Shown here: one piece after another, positions 22,433 through 33,513 of the stretch
How positions within the stretch are numbered: the first letter of the stretch is position 1
Layout of the letters: every line of letters starts with the position of its first letter
Source of the DNA: Whitmania pigra
Taxonomy: Eukaryota; Annelida; Clitellata; Hirudinida; Haemopidae
Assembly (NCBI GenBank): GCA_021613335.1
Contig: JAJTWR010000377.1
Span: 1 to 64,000 of the forward strand
Length of the DNA: 64,000 nucleotides
Direction: 5' to 3'
Position numbers and translations under genes: made by a program
The notes under the pieces: generated by a model
Told to the model about the DNA's origin: nothing
The model's input: the letters and a program-made list of their open reading frames with translations, nothing else
Databases searched by the model: none

Positions 22433-23472
22433 TAGTGTTGTGAGCGTGAAATATTTCAATTGTTTTATTTCAAAATGTTTTGTTTTTTTTGAAATATTTC
22501 AACACAAAAAAAACACAAAAAAAAACAAAAAAAACAAAAACAAATTAATGTTAATTAAAAAAATTAAGTTAAGTTAAAAAAATTAATTAATTAAAAAAAG
22601 TTTTATTGTTTATTACTAATTTTGTAATTATTTATCGTGCAGGAAATTATTAATTAATTTTTGTAAATTTATTACGTAATATTCAGCATCTTTTGTCTTT
22701 ACAAAAATCAACTTCAGTGGGGGCAATCATTGAACAGAAATATCCTCACATTTATTGCTATGGTTGCTGTGCTCACGGACTTAACCTCTTGATGAATGAT
22801 ATTGCCAAGATGACACCTATAAACCAGGTAATATCAAGTTCAATAAATGTAATAAAGGAGTTCAAAAGAAGCAATCGATTGATAGCATTGTTGAAGTCCA
22901 AAGTCCTTCCACAAAATACTTTTACATCATTGAAACTGCCTGTGAAAACTAGATGGGGCTCCTGTGATATATTATTAAGAAGCTTGGTGGAAAGGTATAT
23001 GTTCATCACGACCTCTTGCTAAAGTAGCTTCTAAGATTTTGTCATTGCCTGCAACAACCGCTGTAATTGAAAAAAGTTTCAGTGCCTATTCATTTATCCA
23101 GAATGATAAACGGAACCGCCTCACCACAAACAGAGCTGGAAAACTAGTTTTTATTTCCCAAAACTTAAAGCTTATGGCTTGCAGTACTTCAGAAAGTAAT
23201 CACAACTCTGAAGCAGAAGACGAAGAATCTGAGAAGGATGAAGACAGTGAAATTGATGAAATGGATCAACACTGATTTAAATTAGCACTGCTATTCTTAT
23301 TTTTTATTGTTTGTCTTATTGAAGTTGCAATAAATCTGTTTGTCCAATCATGAATTATCATTTTATCGATAAATTTAAAAAAAACAAAAAAAAACAATAA
23401 AAAACCATAAAAAACTCATAAAAAACACAAAAAAAACTCGAACCAAAAAAAACATGTTTTTTTACAACTCTA
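22433..23472 (+). mobile_element. hAT element, internally deleted
   Basis: The 8-bp duplication CATAGGAC at 22425-22432 and 23473-23480 brackets ends TAGTGTTGT and ACAACTCTA, matching TAGNGTTGT-type hAT termini. It has landed inside the right inverted arm of the inner A2 repeat, so it is the latest insertion here. The subterminal parts are rich in A runs. Confidence 0.88.
22693..23275 (+). pseudogene. hAT transposase with central deletion
   Basis: The first part, 22693-23022, has YPHIYCYGCCAHGLNLLMND and TRWGSCDILLRSLVERY. A frame shift leads to the C-terminal part at 23039-23275, with LPATTAVIEKSFSAYSFIQN and RLTTNRAGKLVFISQNLKL, the dimerisation region. The catalytic Glu region and about half of the protein are missing. 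The acidic tail (EAEDEESEKDEDSEIDE) is intact. Confidence 0.8.
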
Positions 23473-23596
23473 CATAGGACCACATCTCAGGGGCTGGGTG
23501 CGGGGGCAACTCTAAATCATTCAAAACGCTAAATAAAAATAGTTCCCGAATTTTAATAAACTTTCAAGAAGTATACTCTGGCTCTATAAGCCTAAT

Positions 23597-23669
23597 TTGT
23601 TTTGGGTGGAGCTTCATTAAACTAGAGCATCTCATTAAAATGTGTGCGTCCGCCTCGAACGGTTTTACC
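23597..23669. mobile_element. Half copy of the GGTAAAACC MITE
   Basis: The complement matches the first 75 or so bases of the MITE at 24740 with a few differences, down to the terminal 'ggttttacc'. The other half is missing. It lies between the inner and outer right arms of A2. Confidence 0.8.
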
Positions 23670-24739
23670 GATTAAAAATACATGTTATACATATTCTGAT
23701 AGATATTTTTCAGGAGAATTCAAATATGTAAGTGACTTGACTAGCGCACACAGGGATCTACCCTAAAAAAATCTTCAAAGTTTTCAAGCATTAATTAAAA
23801 ATAGTTCCCGATTTTTTAATTTTGAATGCACTTTGATCCTTTATCTATTTTTTAAAACAATCCGCACATTTTTAGCTCTAGTGGTTGATTTTTAATCGAC
23901 TTTACAAAATACCCCTGAAAAGGGGCTAGAATAGGGGCAGTTATCACACTCGTCCTTATTTCTACTCTTCATAAATGACCTACCCAGCACTCTTGACAAC
24001 TCAGGCACCATCTGCAAACTCTTTGCAGATGATGTTAAGCTTTACAATAAGTCTCCATCCCTACTACAATACTCTCTTGACAGGATAGCAGAATGGAGTG
24101 ACAAATGGCAGTTGCAACTAGCTCCTGACAAATGCCAGATTCTCTCACTGATTGGCTGCAGAAGAAGTTTTAACCCTTGTGAATATTTCATTAATAACAA
24201 CAAGCTAGCAAGAGTTGACATAGTTCGAGATCTAGGGGTGCTCATTGATTCTTCTCTCCACTTTGACAAACACATTGATAATATCGTGAAAAAAGCATCA
24301 ACCATATCCAAACTGATCCTATTGTCTTTTTCTACTAGAGACCCAACCACTCTAATAAAAGCCTTTTGTACATATGTTAGGCCAATACTAGAATACTGCT
24401 CCCCTGTATGGAATCCCCACCTGAAATACCTTGTTAAAAGAATTGAGTCAGTACAAAGAAGATTCACTAAGGCAATTCCCACCATTCGTCACCAGCCATA
24501 TCCAGCCAGACTTAATATGCTAGGGCTCAAAACACTCGAGCATAGACGTTTAATTACTGATCTTTGCTTTCTGTTTAAATTATTGAATGGTCTTGTAAAT
24601 AGTGATCTTTTAAATTTTGTTCAATTTGCACAGTACAATCGAACACGGGGACACCGCTTTAAGTTACGTACGAGGAAGTTCTCGGCAAATGCTGCTAAAA
24701 AATTTTTTTTGAACAGAGTTGTTGCTGTCTGGAATTCCC

Positions 24740-25306
24740 GGTAAAACCGTTCGAGACGGACGCACACATTTTAATGAGATGCTCCACTTTAATGAAGCTC
24801 CACCCAAAACAAATTAAGCTCCGCCTAAAATGAGTAAAAGTAAATCTTTGATCCGTAATATTTTTAGGTATATCTCTTTTTAGGGAAAATCGGTCCGCAT
24901 TTTTAGGCTCCGAATAGATCCGCTCAAGAATTAGGGTAGGGTTAGGGTTAGAATTAGGGGATAGGGTAGGGTTAGGGGTTAGGATTAGGGGATAGGGTAG
25001 GGTTAGGGGTTAGGGTAGGGTTAGGGAATAGGGTAGGGTTAAGGGTTAGGATTAGGGAATAGGATAGGGTTAGGATTAGGCAAAGCGTAAACTTTAAACA
25101 CTCGATCGCTAATGTCAGACGTCAAGTATTTCCAAAATTATAATAAAACTTTATTAGAGACTTCTATGTTAATGACTTATTATATATTGCGGATAAAAGA
25201 TTCACTTTTACTCATTTCAGGCGGAGTTTTATTTGTTTAGGGGTGGAGCTTTATTTTTTCTTAGCATCTCATTAAAATGTGTGCGTCCGTCTCGAACGGT
25301 TTTACC
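24740..25306. mobile_element. MITE, hAT-like, with telomere-like core
   Basis: This is a 567-bp non-coding element with long inverted ends starting GGTAAAACCGTTCGAGACGG. The 8-bp duplication GAATTCCC lies at 24732-24739 and 25307-25314. It splits the last codons of the LINE frame. The inverted similarity runs inward for about 130 bases. No open frame is supported. An 8-bp duplication suits hAT-type or MULE-type mobilisation. Confidence 0.92.
24930..25082 (+). repeat. Degenerate TTAGGG-like array
   Basis: A run of variants of ttaggg, tagggt and ttagggg, about 150 bases long, in the centre of the MITE. It looks like a decayed interstitial telomere-type repeat. Confidence 0.85.
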
Positions 25307-26769
25307 GAATTCCCTACCAGATGAGGTGGTATCTGCTGGCACTTTTTCTCGTTTCAGAGCATTAATCCTCGAGATAGATTTTTCGGAATTTTTAACAATT
25401 ACAGACTAATCTGTAACCTGTTTTTCCTCGCTCGATGTTGTATTGGTTATATTGTTTTTGCTGAGGCTGGTCGTATTAGTGGCTGTTCAGCCCTTCGACC
25501 GGTTAAATAAATAAAATAAATAAATAAGTTGACTTAAGGAAAGAACAAGAAAGGCTAATTTTCTGCTTATTTATATATAATTAACATATACATCTTTATA
25601 CTTGAAGTTATATTGCACTATATTTATTGTGAAGAGTTTAACATCTCACTCTCTGAAATCAAAAACCTCTCCAGAATCAGCTTTGTTAAGAAGATTTACA
25701 CAGAGAGTGTCACAGCACTGGCTCAGATGTGGTGATACCTAACACAAACAATAATTCAATTGAGAAAAACAATCATGACTAAAAAGCACTTTCGGCCAAA
25801 GAAACATGATGCTAAAAAGCACAAAAAAATATGAACTTCAAACTTAATTACTATTCAGCCAAAGTTTTGCTGATTGTATAACCATACACACATCAGCCTC
25901 TAAGAGATTTAAATGAAACTTAATAAAATATTTATAACAACAACCTTTCAAGATCTTCTATAAATTTCTGATCTTAGCAAAAAAATCATAGACCATGTCA
26001 CTAATTAACTTTAATTAAACTTAAATTACTTTTCTCATCTTTCCACTACTGAAAGTTAGAGTTAAGATGCCCCTGACGTGCTTCCAATGATCATCTTTTA
26101 AAAATATAAGCATCTTATTGACTGGAGGTCCAAAGTATCCTAAATCCAAATGATTTGGAAAGAGATGGAAGTCTTTTACCATGATTTGTTTCAGATCTTG
26201 GAGATCATGGATGATGAGGACTGGTCTTTTGCCAAAGAACCACCTTAAAATTGTCAGCAACAATGAATGTGCTAGCTTGGAAAAAAAGGGAAAGATCCTA
26301 TTGATCCCCTGTTGTGGGTCCATATTTCTTCTTCAGCTCTAAATCACATTTTAGCAATCTCTGGGAATCAATTTTCAAATAACATAATTAGAATTTAATT
26401 TGAATGAAGTAATTGAATTAATCTAGAACTCATATCATAGTTAAGGAGAACTTTATGACCATAAACTGGATGTCATACAAGTTCCCCAAAACAGGTATAG
26501 GTGTTGGCCCTTTGATTCCAAGTCTTTTGAATACCCCAAAATTCCACGTGGAAATCTGGTTTATAATTAGCTTACAATTATCTATTTCCGTTTAAATTTA
26601 ATAGCATATAATAATTGAATAAAGCTTAGAAATGTTAAAGATTCAAAATGCTTGCAAATTCCATAACAATAAATTGAAATCATTTGTAGCATCCAACAAT
26701 GAATATAACTCTTATTATTATCCAACTCGACAGCCAAATAGACTTGAGGATGTCAATATTTACGAGCAT

Positions 26770-27460
26770 TTTAGAAATACGAAATAACAACACAGCAGAA
26801 ATCTATTGCACTTTATTTGAGTTGCATCAACGATCTCAGCTGTCAAAGTCCTGTAAATGGCAGGTTATTATCAAAGAGAGGCTAAGAGTGCTTTTAGCTC
26901 CAAGAAAACATATTAACGTAAGTTAAACACCCTGGTATCCTCATCACAAGTTTTTCTTTGAAAAAAAGCACTAACGAAACTCATGAATTATTTGGTGTTA
27001 TTTGGTGACTCTTATTTCAGTTTTTGCCTTACTTCGTTAATTGTTCTCTCTAATGATACTAATTAAACTATTTTAGACTTATGCTTGCGCAAATTTTGTG
27101 GTTATAATTCTAGCTCGAATTTTAGATGCACCATCTATAAATGTTTTTTGTCACCCTTTTAAAAGTTATAATAACTTTAGAACATGTCTAAGTGGCTTTT
27201 ATTTCAGGACATTATTATGGACTGACTCAGATTGAAGTGTTGAAACAAAAATATCTCAAATGTCTTAATCATATCTTTGAGTCACACTCTCACTAATAAG
27301 GGTTTCTTAAAACAAAATATAAGCAAATAATTTCTTTTACTTTCTCCCAAAAATCTATTTGGTAAAAACATAAAGCAATAAACTGATGCTAATCTTTAGC
27401 AGAATATTGCTGTCACAATAAAAATTCAAATCAATTCAATGACTTTGAAGGGTTTTGCAG
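26770..27460. other. Spacer between genes C and D
   Basis: Non-coding. The first 150 bases are the 5' flank of C and match the flank of K. The remainder matches the other P450 spacers. No gene or element is seen. Confidence 0.7.
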
Positions 27461-30400
27461 TTACTTTCTCTTTTCAACTTGTATCTTTATGCCATTTAAA
27501 GCTCTCAGAGACATCGGTTCAAATACCAAAGGCACCTGAAATCAAACATCAGTTTATCACAACTTTTTACTCAACAATTTTATCTTGCAAAACAAGTTTA
27601 TGAGTTAAATGGAATCAAAATTCACTTGTGTCTCAGAGCAGGCAAGAAATTTGAACTTCCTCATCATATTCACTATTGCCATTTTCAGCTCCAAAATGGC
27701 CAGTCTCATACCAACACAGTTCCTGGGTCCAACTCCAAATGGCATGTATCTCAAAGGCTCAATCTTGCCTCTCACAGATGAAGCAAATCTGTTAATTTTA
27801 AACATTTTTTAACATTTGTTTTGTCAGCTTCATTTTCAAAATATTGCTCAGCATCCCGTCCAACATGATGAAATAATAATATGAAACTAAAGCAATAAAT
27901 TTTCAGACATTTAAAGTTTGTTAATAAATAATCACCAAATTGCATATTAATTCACAAACAAATTAAGACATTACTCAAATGAAGTTATCTGTTTGATGGA
28001 TATAGCATTAAATAAATAAATGCATATGCATAAAAACCTTTCTGGGTTAAAAACTTCTGGATCCTCCCAGTATTCAGGATCATTTTGTAATGCATAAATT
28101 GGAACAATAATGTTCATACCTTTAGGAATGAACAAACCATTGATGGTCACATCTCTAGATGCAACTCTGTCAGTTCTGTCAAATTTATGTAATTCACAAA
28201 TGTACTGATTAATAAAAATTTTATTAATAAAAATTTCGTTCAAATAAATAAAAAATAAAATCGCACAATAAAATTTGGCTTTGGCAGAATAACATCACCC
28301 TAACCTTGGTCCTGCTGGGTACATCCTTAAAGTCTCAGAGAAGCACATTTCCAAATACTCCATATCTTTGATGGAATCATAAGTTGGCTCAGTCTGAATT
28401 TTATAGTAATAAGTAATGAGCATATTAATCACTTTATTTTGATTTATAATGAGTTGTATAAAAATGAGTTTCTATCAATATAACTTACCAATTTACCAAT
28501 GTATTTAAATTTCAATTTGATCAATTATGCTATTTTTGAATTATTGATTGTTTAACTCATTTAACCATTCACCTCTTCTCCCAGCTTTGCAATGATTTCC
28601 TCATAAAGTCTTTCTTGAATTTCAGGATAGATGGCCATATTGTAACCAAATAGAGAAAGAGTGTTTGCAGTTGTCTCAAAGCCAGCCAGAAAGAATATAA
28701 ATCCTTGAGCTAGAAGTTCTTCATTTGTCAATCCTAGTAAATCAAATATTAAAATAATCAGCTGAAATGTAATTTAACGTGTTAAAATTAATTTACAAGT
28801 TCACCTCTGTTGACTTTAACTGTACCAAAATTCTTCTCTGACTGGCTTTCACTTTCTTTATTTTCCATGTGAGCAGAAAGCATTATATGCAAGAAGTCAA
28901 CATGGTCCTTAAAAATTACTCAGGTTGCATGAAATTGAAAATAATGTTCAAACAGCTTTGAGATTTCAATAACTTACAAGTGAATTAGTTACATTATGAG
29001 CCATACAACTCAGCTCATCATCAAGCCTAGTGTGAATCACCATGGAGTTTATAAATAAAACACACATTTTTTAACATCATTGCTAACATTGTTAGTCAAT
29101 CCAATTTGTCTTTCCTTTGCCACTCTGTCAACCACATTGCAGAAAAAGTTTGTTGTAGACTTCTCCATAATGCTGAATCCAAATTTCTCAAAGAAATGGT
29201 AGAGCATTGGAGAGAACACTTTGAGAATGATGAAATAATAAGTGCAACAAAAAATAAACAGAACGATCATAAATATTTATTTGATTTAAGCATTCCGCTC
29301 TGTGTGATTTGAATTTAAAAGAATGTAGTTTGAAAAGTATGTATAACAAAAAACAACAAGTAAAACCAACCACCACAATTTCAAAATTCACAATTATAAT
29401 GACTGAATGCATCTCACAATTACATAAAAACAACTTACTGAACAAGAGCGTGGGGCCATTGAGCTTGAACTTGAACAATTTTGTGGCATTCGTGACAAAT
29501 TCATTTTTGGGATTGTTATGGGAATCAATCTGAATGCCAAAAGCAGTGCTGGCAATCACATCCATTGTATAAGTTCCACACAACCTGAGGTTTTTTTAAC
29601 ATTTTAAAGGCTATAACTATTTAGGAGTTTACCAATTTCTAATTCATATTAAATCATATGATAATGAGTTGATAGAGTAAAAATACAAATTAATTTTCAA
29701 ATGTAATGTCTCACTCTCTGAAATCAAAAACTTCTCCAGAATCAGCTTTGTTAGAAAGATTTATACAGAGAGTGTCACAGCATTCACCCAAATGAGATGA
29801 TACCTAACACAAAAAGCAAAATAAAAGTACAATAACATATGACAATACATTATCAGGATATGGTAATGAAATCAGTAAATAACTTTAAAATATTTCAATA
29901 AAGGTATGTTGTACATTTCTGCTATAGCAGGGCTGTTATTCTAAAATTTTATTATTTTAAGTAGTTCTAGATGCTCAGGTGCTGCTGTACAAGTAACTTT
30001 AAATTACCTTTCTCATTTTTCCACTACTGAAAGTTGGAGTTAAGATGCCCCTGACATGCTTCCAATGGTCATCTTTTAAAAGTAAAATCATCTTGTCGAG
30101 TGGTGGTACAAAGTATCCCACATTCACACGATTTGTAAAGAGATGGAAGTCTTTTATCAAGATTTGCTTCAGGATTTGGATATCATGGATGACAATGGAT
30201 GGTCTCTTGCCCATAAAACACCTTAAAATGGACATCAAAAAGTAAATGTTTTAGAATCACGAAACAAGATTATGATATAAGTAAAGTTGTGCCTCTGTTG
30301 ACTATGAAAATTTTTTACCATTAAAAAAATTTACCCTATTATGGGTCCATACTTTTTCTTCAGTTCTAAATCATATTTTAGAAGTCCCTGGAGATCAATT

Positions 30401-30806
30401 TTAAAATAACTTAATATTATTCTGATATAATGTTGTTTTTACTAATCTAGATTTAATTAATCAATCGTTTATTTCATTGATAAGTTAAAATTTATTACGA
30501 TGGACTGCATTCCAAGCAAGTTCCCCAAAACGGGTATGGGTCTTGGCCCTTTGATCCCCAATCTTCTGAAGATCCCAAAATTCCATGTGGCATATCTGAA
30601 TTTTTATGTTACTATTTATTTTTTTTTTAATTTGCTGATATTCTCCAACTTCGTAAATAAAACTTATAAATGTTAAATATAAAAATGCTTTTAATCTATA
30701 TAGCAACAAATTGTAATCACTTGTAGCATCCAATAATTAATGTAATTCCAATTAATATCCAACTCGACAGCCAACTCGGCTTCAAAGCGTCAATCTTCTC
30801 GAGCAT
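27461..30806 (-). CDS. Cytochrome P450 gene D (CYP3 clan, CYP3A-like), intact
   Basis: Thirteen exons, in transcript order: 30806-30721, 30595-30499, 30387-30335, 30221-30008, 29803-29715, 29584-29439, 29218-29088, 28907-28805, 28733-28573, 28393-28305, 28175-28038, 27788-27626 and 27535-27461. They join in frame to about 514 residues, close to the 503 of human CYP3A4. Features in order: hydrophobic anchor ILIGITLIIG (about 17-26), proline-rich KGPRPIPVLGN, KHVRG in the C-helix, I-helix AGFETT (about 323-328), ExxR as SETLR (380-383), PER (about 434), and heme loop [10 protein letters not shown] with Cys near 460. As a P450 it would be an ER-bound monooxygenase using NADPH-P450 reductase. The substrate is unknown. 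No lesion was found, and it is likely functional. Confidence 0.93.
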
Positions 30807-31390
30807 TTTAGAAATACGAAATAGAGTCCCAAACCCAGCAAAAATTTATTTCGTTTAGCTTAGCCGAATCTTTCGCTTTCAACCATCACAGTTGAGCACA
30901 TAAGCAGACAACTCCTTTTAAATGACAGATTATTGCACAACAGAGGCCAATACTGATGTAATCCTCAAGAACAAATGAATGTAAACAAACTGGTGCCATT
31001 ATCTTGTTTGTTTGTTTATTTGATTATAGTCCTTTGCATAACAGAGATGATTCGGACAAGGTGTCATTATCACAAGTGAGCTCTCTATAAACGATGTAAC
31101 GGAGCTATTGAAATGAGGAACTAAATTATAAATTATAAAATCCACTCAAAAAGTGTAATTATATAACATTAGTTTTATCTGAATTTAATGAAACTCGTTC
31201 ATATCTGATTTTGTAAACAATCCTTGACATTCTACATTTTCGAACCTCGTAATCTCACAGCTTGGTCCGTCTTAATTCAGCTGTTGCCTTATGTCGTTAA
31301 TCGACTCCTAGGTGACTGTTATGTTAGACGGACCGACCATTGTACCGACTCTTTATAATTCAAGTTGGATTTTTAAAGAGATTTAAATTG
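30807..31390. other. 5' flank of gene D and spacer
   Basis: The 5' flank to about 31000 is shared with genes A, G and J. A dispersed repeat of about 45 bases (31023-31066, with 'ttatttgattatagtcc') interrupts it. Spacer sequence follows to 31390. No gene is seen. Confidence 0.7.
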
Positions 31391-33345
31391 ATTAAACGAA
31401 TTGAAGAAAGACTTTAAATTGAAGTGGTCCACAGAGAATGTGAAGTTGCTTTTGAGAAAGCAAAGAAGACACTGACGTCAAATCTAGCTCTAACTCGTTT
31501 TGACCCAAACAAGGAGATAATTGTCGCGGCTGAAGCTTGTATGGGTTAGGAGCAGGAATATCTCATAAATTTCTAGATGGCTCGGAAAAAGCTATTTTTC
31601 ATGCCAGTCAGGCTTTGACCGATGATGGAAGAAATTATGGACAAGTAGAAAATGTCTTAGGAAGGCAGCTAAGAACAAGAATTCCTCTTCTGAAACCATC
31701 AGATGAACCAGGCAAGTTCCTTGATAAGAAAATGGAAGCGCAATTCAATAAGCATCATGGAACTAAGACCAAAGTTTTCGACGAAGATGATTTGGTTTGG
31801 GCGAAAGACTTCCGTTCAGGTCATCAAAGATGGGCACCAGCAAATATCTTTTTCCGCAGAGGAGAGAGGACCTTCGATGTTGCATTAGGCACACACATTT
31901 TCATGCTTGAGCTTATTGGGTAGCCCTGAAAACGGTTGTTTTGGAACCCACAATACAATGCGAGACAATAATATTTCCTCAGACGGGATAGTAATCCCGG
32001 ATAAGTTCCAGATTACACTGGAAACAAGTGTACATGTTCCCAAACCTATGCCAAAGGAACTGATCCAGGTATGATTCTATATGAATGTCTGAGATGCCAC
32101 GCATCCTCTTAAACTTGTCTTTAGCTCACCTCCATAAGTTCTCAACCTCGTTTGAGGCGACAAACCGAGTGGTTCAATGTGGCATGTGCTGAACCTACGA
32201 CAAAGAACAAATTCCAATGTGCCTCAAGAAGGAAGGAGGTTCTAATTTCCAGACTCTGAGTTGGAAAATATGCTCTGAATCAACATCTGCTTCTCTTTTT
32301 TTTTAAACATCATCAGGCGTGCCCTCGGGAAGATGAAATGTCAGGCACAGTCTGTCCCCGAAGAAATTAGATTCAAAACATATCTAAGATGATATCCATG
32401 CTTAGCAATCCGGCGATTGTGTACATTATCTAAGTATGGATCTGCAAAAATCGGAGTCACTTAAGAGAATCTTTAATCAAATATTATTTTTCATTATTAA
32501 TATAATACTATATTATAATAATACATATCGTTTTTCTTACATAACTAGAATTAATTAACAAGTACAAATCATCTTAGTTATGCAACGGACCATAACCAAA
32601 TAAATAAATATATCAAAGGCGAAGGGACCTCATCGGTTATCTCGAAACCCAGAACTAATCGCCAGCTTTGAAGTAATGTTTTATTAACGTTCTTTGCATA
32701 TCTAGACGATTAGGACGTTCCCCCCCGCCGCTGCCATCGTGAGAGGAGCAGCCTTAACCGTTAGGCCACGCGGGCGGACTCCGACTTCGAAGCGAAAACG
32801 CCGATATTTATACGTTAACCAAAAATTCATTTTTATTCAAAATACATTGTTGTGGGAATCATTTTGTACGCGCATCATTTGCTAAAGCATGACCTTTCTA
32901 ACAAAAAAATTTATGTTTTTAGTTTTACACACACGTTCCAGAGTTATTAGATGTCAAAGTTCTTGCTGACGTCTTGCTAACTTCACCGTCGTCTGGCTTA
33001 TTATTTTTTAATATAAATGATGACAGTTATTTGTTTGTTTCTATTAGGTTCCAGTTCGAGAAACTGTTTATTTCACAAAAACCATAGACGGGTTTATCGT
33101 TTACAAAGCTTATTATCATCATATTATCTATATTATCTAAATTTAATTATTTATTGTTCTTCACCGTTGGAAATAATGAGTGTACAGGTTGCAATGTAGA
33201 GTAATTCAACTTGATGGCTCTCTAATCTTTCTTCTATTTTTTTAAAACAATCCGCACATTTTTATCGATATCGGTTGAATTTTAATCGCTTCGCAAAAAA
33301 GCCCTAAAAAGATTTTAGGACAGGGGCATTTATCACGTTCGTGAA
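31391..33345. mobile_element. Gypsy/MULE composite, copy 2
   Basis: From 31775 to 33345 it is almost the same as 15556-17107, with only scattered small indels. It extends further left, with RNase H and integrase-end parts of the gypsy polyprotein. The right end carries the complement of ACGAACGTGATAAATGCCCC. The near-identity and the shared P450 flank downstream of it show that a larger segment was duplicated after the insertion. Confidence 0.8.
31430..32275 (+). pseudogene. Gypsy polyprotein remnant (RNase H, integrase end, tail)
   Basis: AFEKAKKTLTSNLALTRFDP, then after a frameshift AGISHKFLDGSEKAIFHASQ and LTDDGRNYGQVE, is the RNase H region of a Gypsy-type pol. The next residues jump straight to LGRQLRTRIPLLKPS, the end of integrase, so a large internal deletion removed most of pol. 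DEDDLVWAKDF and the basic tail follow, as in copy 1. It is dead. Confidence 0.75.
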
Positions 33346-33513
33346 AACAAATGCTACGTAGGAATTAATGTTACTATTAAAAATTATAAGCATTGAATGT
33401 ATAAATTTATAAATTTTCTAGAGCTTCCAAAAAGACCATTTTGTTAAAGACAAAGTAAGAAACAATTCAATCATAAGCAGTAAATTGCTGCCACAACGAG
33501 TTTGTATCCAAAA

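Larger units (their letters stand above)
19573..23953. mobile_element. MULE-like TIR element A2 with Ulp1-PHD cargo
   Basis: The ends are ACGAGTGTGATAACTGCCCC in both orientations, with nearly 300 bases of TIR (19573-19870 and 23670-23953). A perfect 9-bp target duplication, CCTTATTTC, lies at 19564-19572 and 23954-23962. A second, related inverted pair lies inside (about 20015-20430 with 22120-22432 and 23481-23592), so a sister element seems to be inserted in the first or the arms are duplicated. The LINE frame resumes exactly after the right duplication, which independently proves the boundaries. The cargo is two adjoining frames at 20630-21921. Confidence 0.88.
19300..25405 (+). pseudogene. 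LINE ORF2 (reverse transcriptase C-terminal half), split
   Basis: The first part, 19300-19572, shows YLDFRKAFDSVSH and SGVPQGSVLGTTLF. The second part, 23963-24731, shows INDLPS, the catalytic FADDVKLY, LGVLIDSSLHFDKHI, and YVRPILEYCSPVWNPH, followed by IESVQRRFTK. The end of the frame (NSLPDEVVSAGTF) continues after the MITE at 25307. These are reverse-transcriptase and downstream motifs of the CR1/Jockey group of LINEs. Apart from the two insertions and the 5' truncation, the frame is well preserved, so the LINE was fairly young when it was hit. Confidence 0.88.
19295..25527 (+). mobile_element. CR1-like non-LTR retrotransposon, 5'-truncated, with two insertions
   Basis: The empty site in gene K (60130-60145) reads straight through 'aaaaaatataagttgac', which fixes the ends. 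The 5' end is truncated inside the reverse transcriptase, and the 3' end is an (AAATA)n-type tail at about 25505-25527. Removing the MULE-like element and the MITE with their duplications leaves about 1.27 kb. It lies in an intron of pseudogene C on the opposite strand. Confidence 0.88.
17282..26769 (-). pseudogene. Cytochrome P450 gene C (CYP3 clan), inactivated
   Basis: The start codon is at 26769 (MLVNIDILK, with a hydrophobic anchor) and the stop is at 17282-17284. The exons follow the plan of gene D: anchor exon at about 26700-26769, proline-rich exon at about 26465-26558, [12 protein letters not shown] exon at about 26031-26250, MDVIAS exon at about 19044-19192, I-helix exon at about 18195-18355, and heme exon at about 17505-17665 (FGTRPRNCVG). 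Two lesions kill it: the exon with the ExxR motif is deleted between about 18085 and 18090, and the exon before the heme loop has lost 5 bp at about 17980. The heme loop also has Arg where the relatives have Gly. A LINE nest sits in the intron at 19295-25527. The gene groups with K. Confidence 0.88.

Noticed and set aside
22490..22620. A-rich runs as poly-A tails of a processed pseudogene
   Set aside because: They are part of the subterminal sequence of the hAT element, which has proper ends and an 8-bp duplication.
24930..25082. True telomere end
   Set aside because: The array is degenerate, internal to a MITE with a target duplication, and LINE sequence resumes on the other side.
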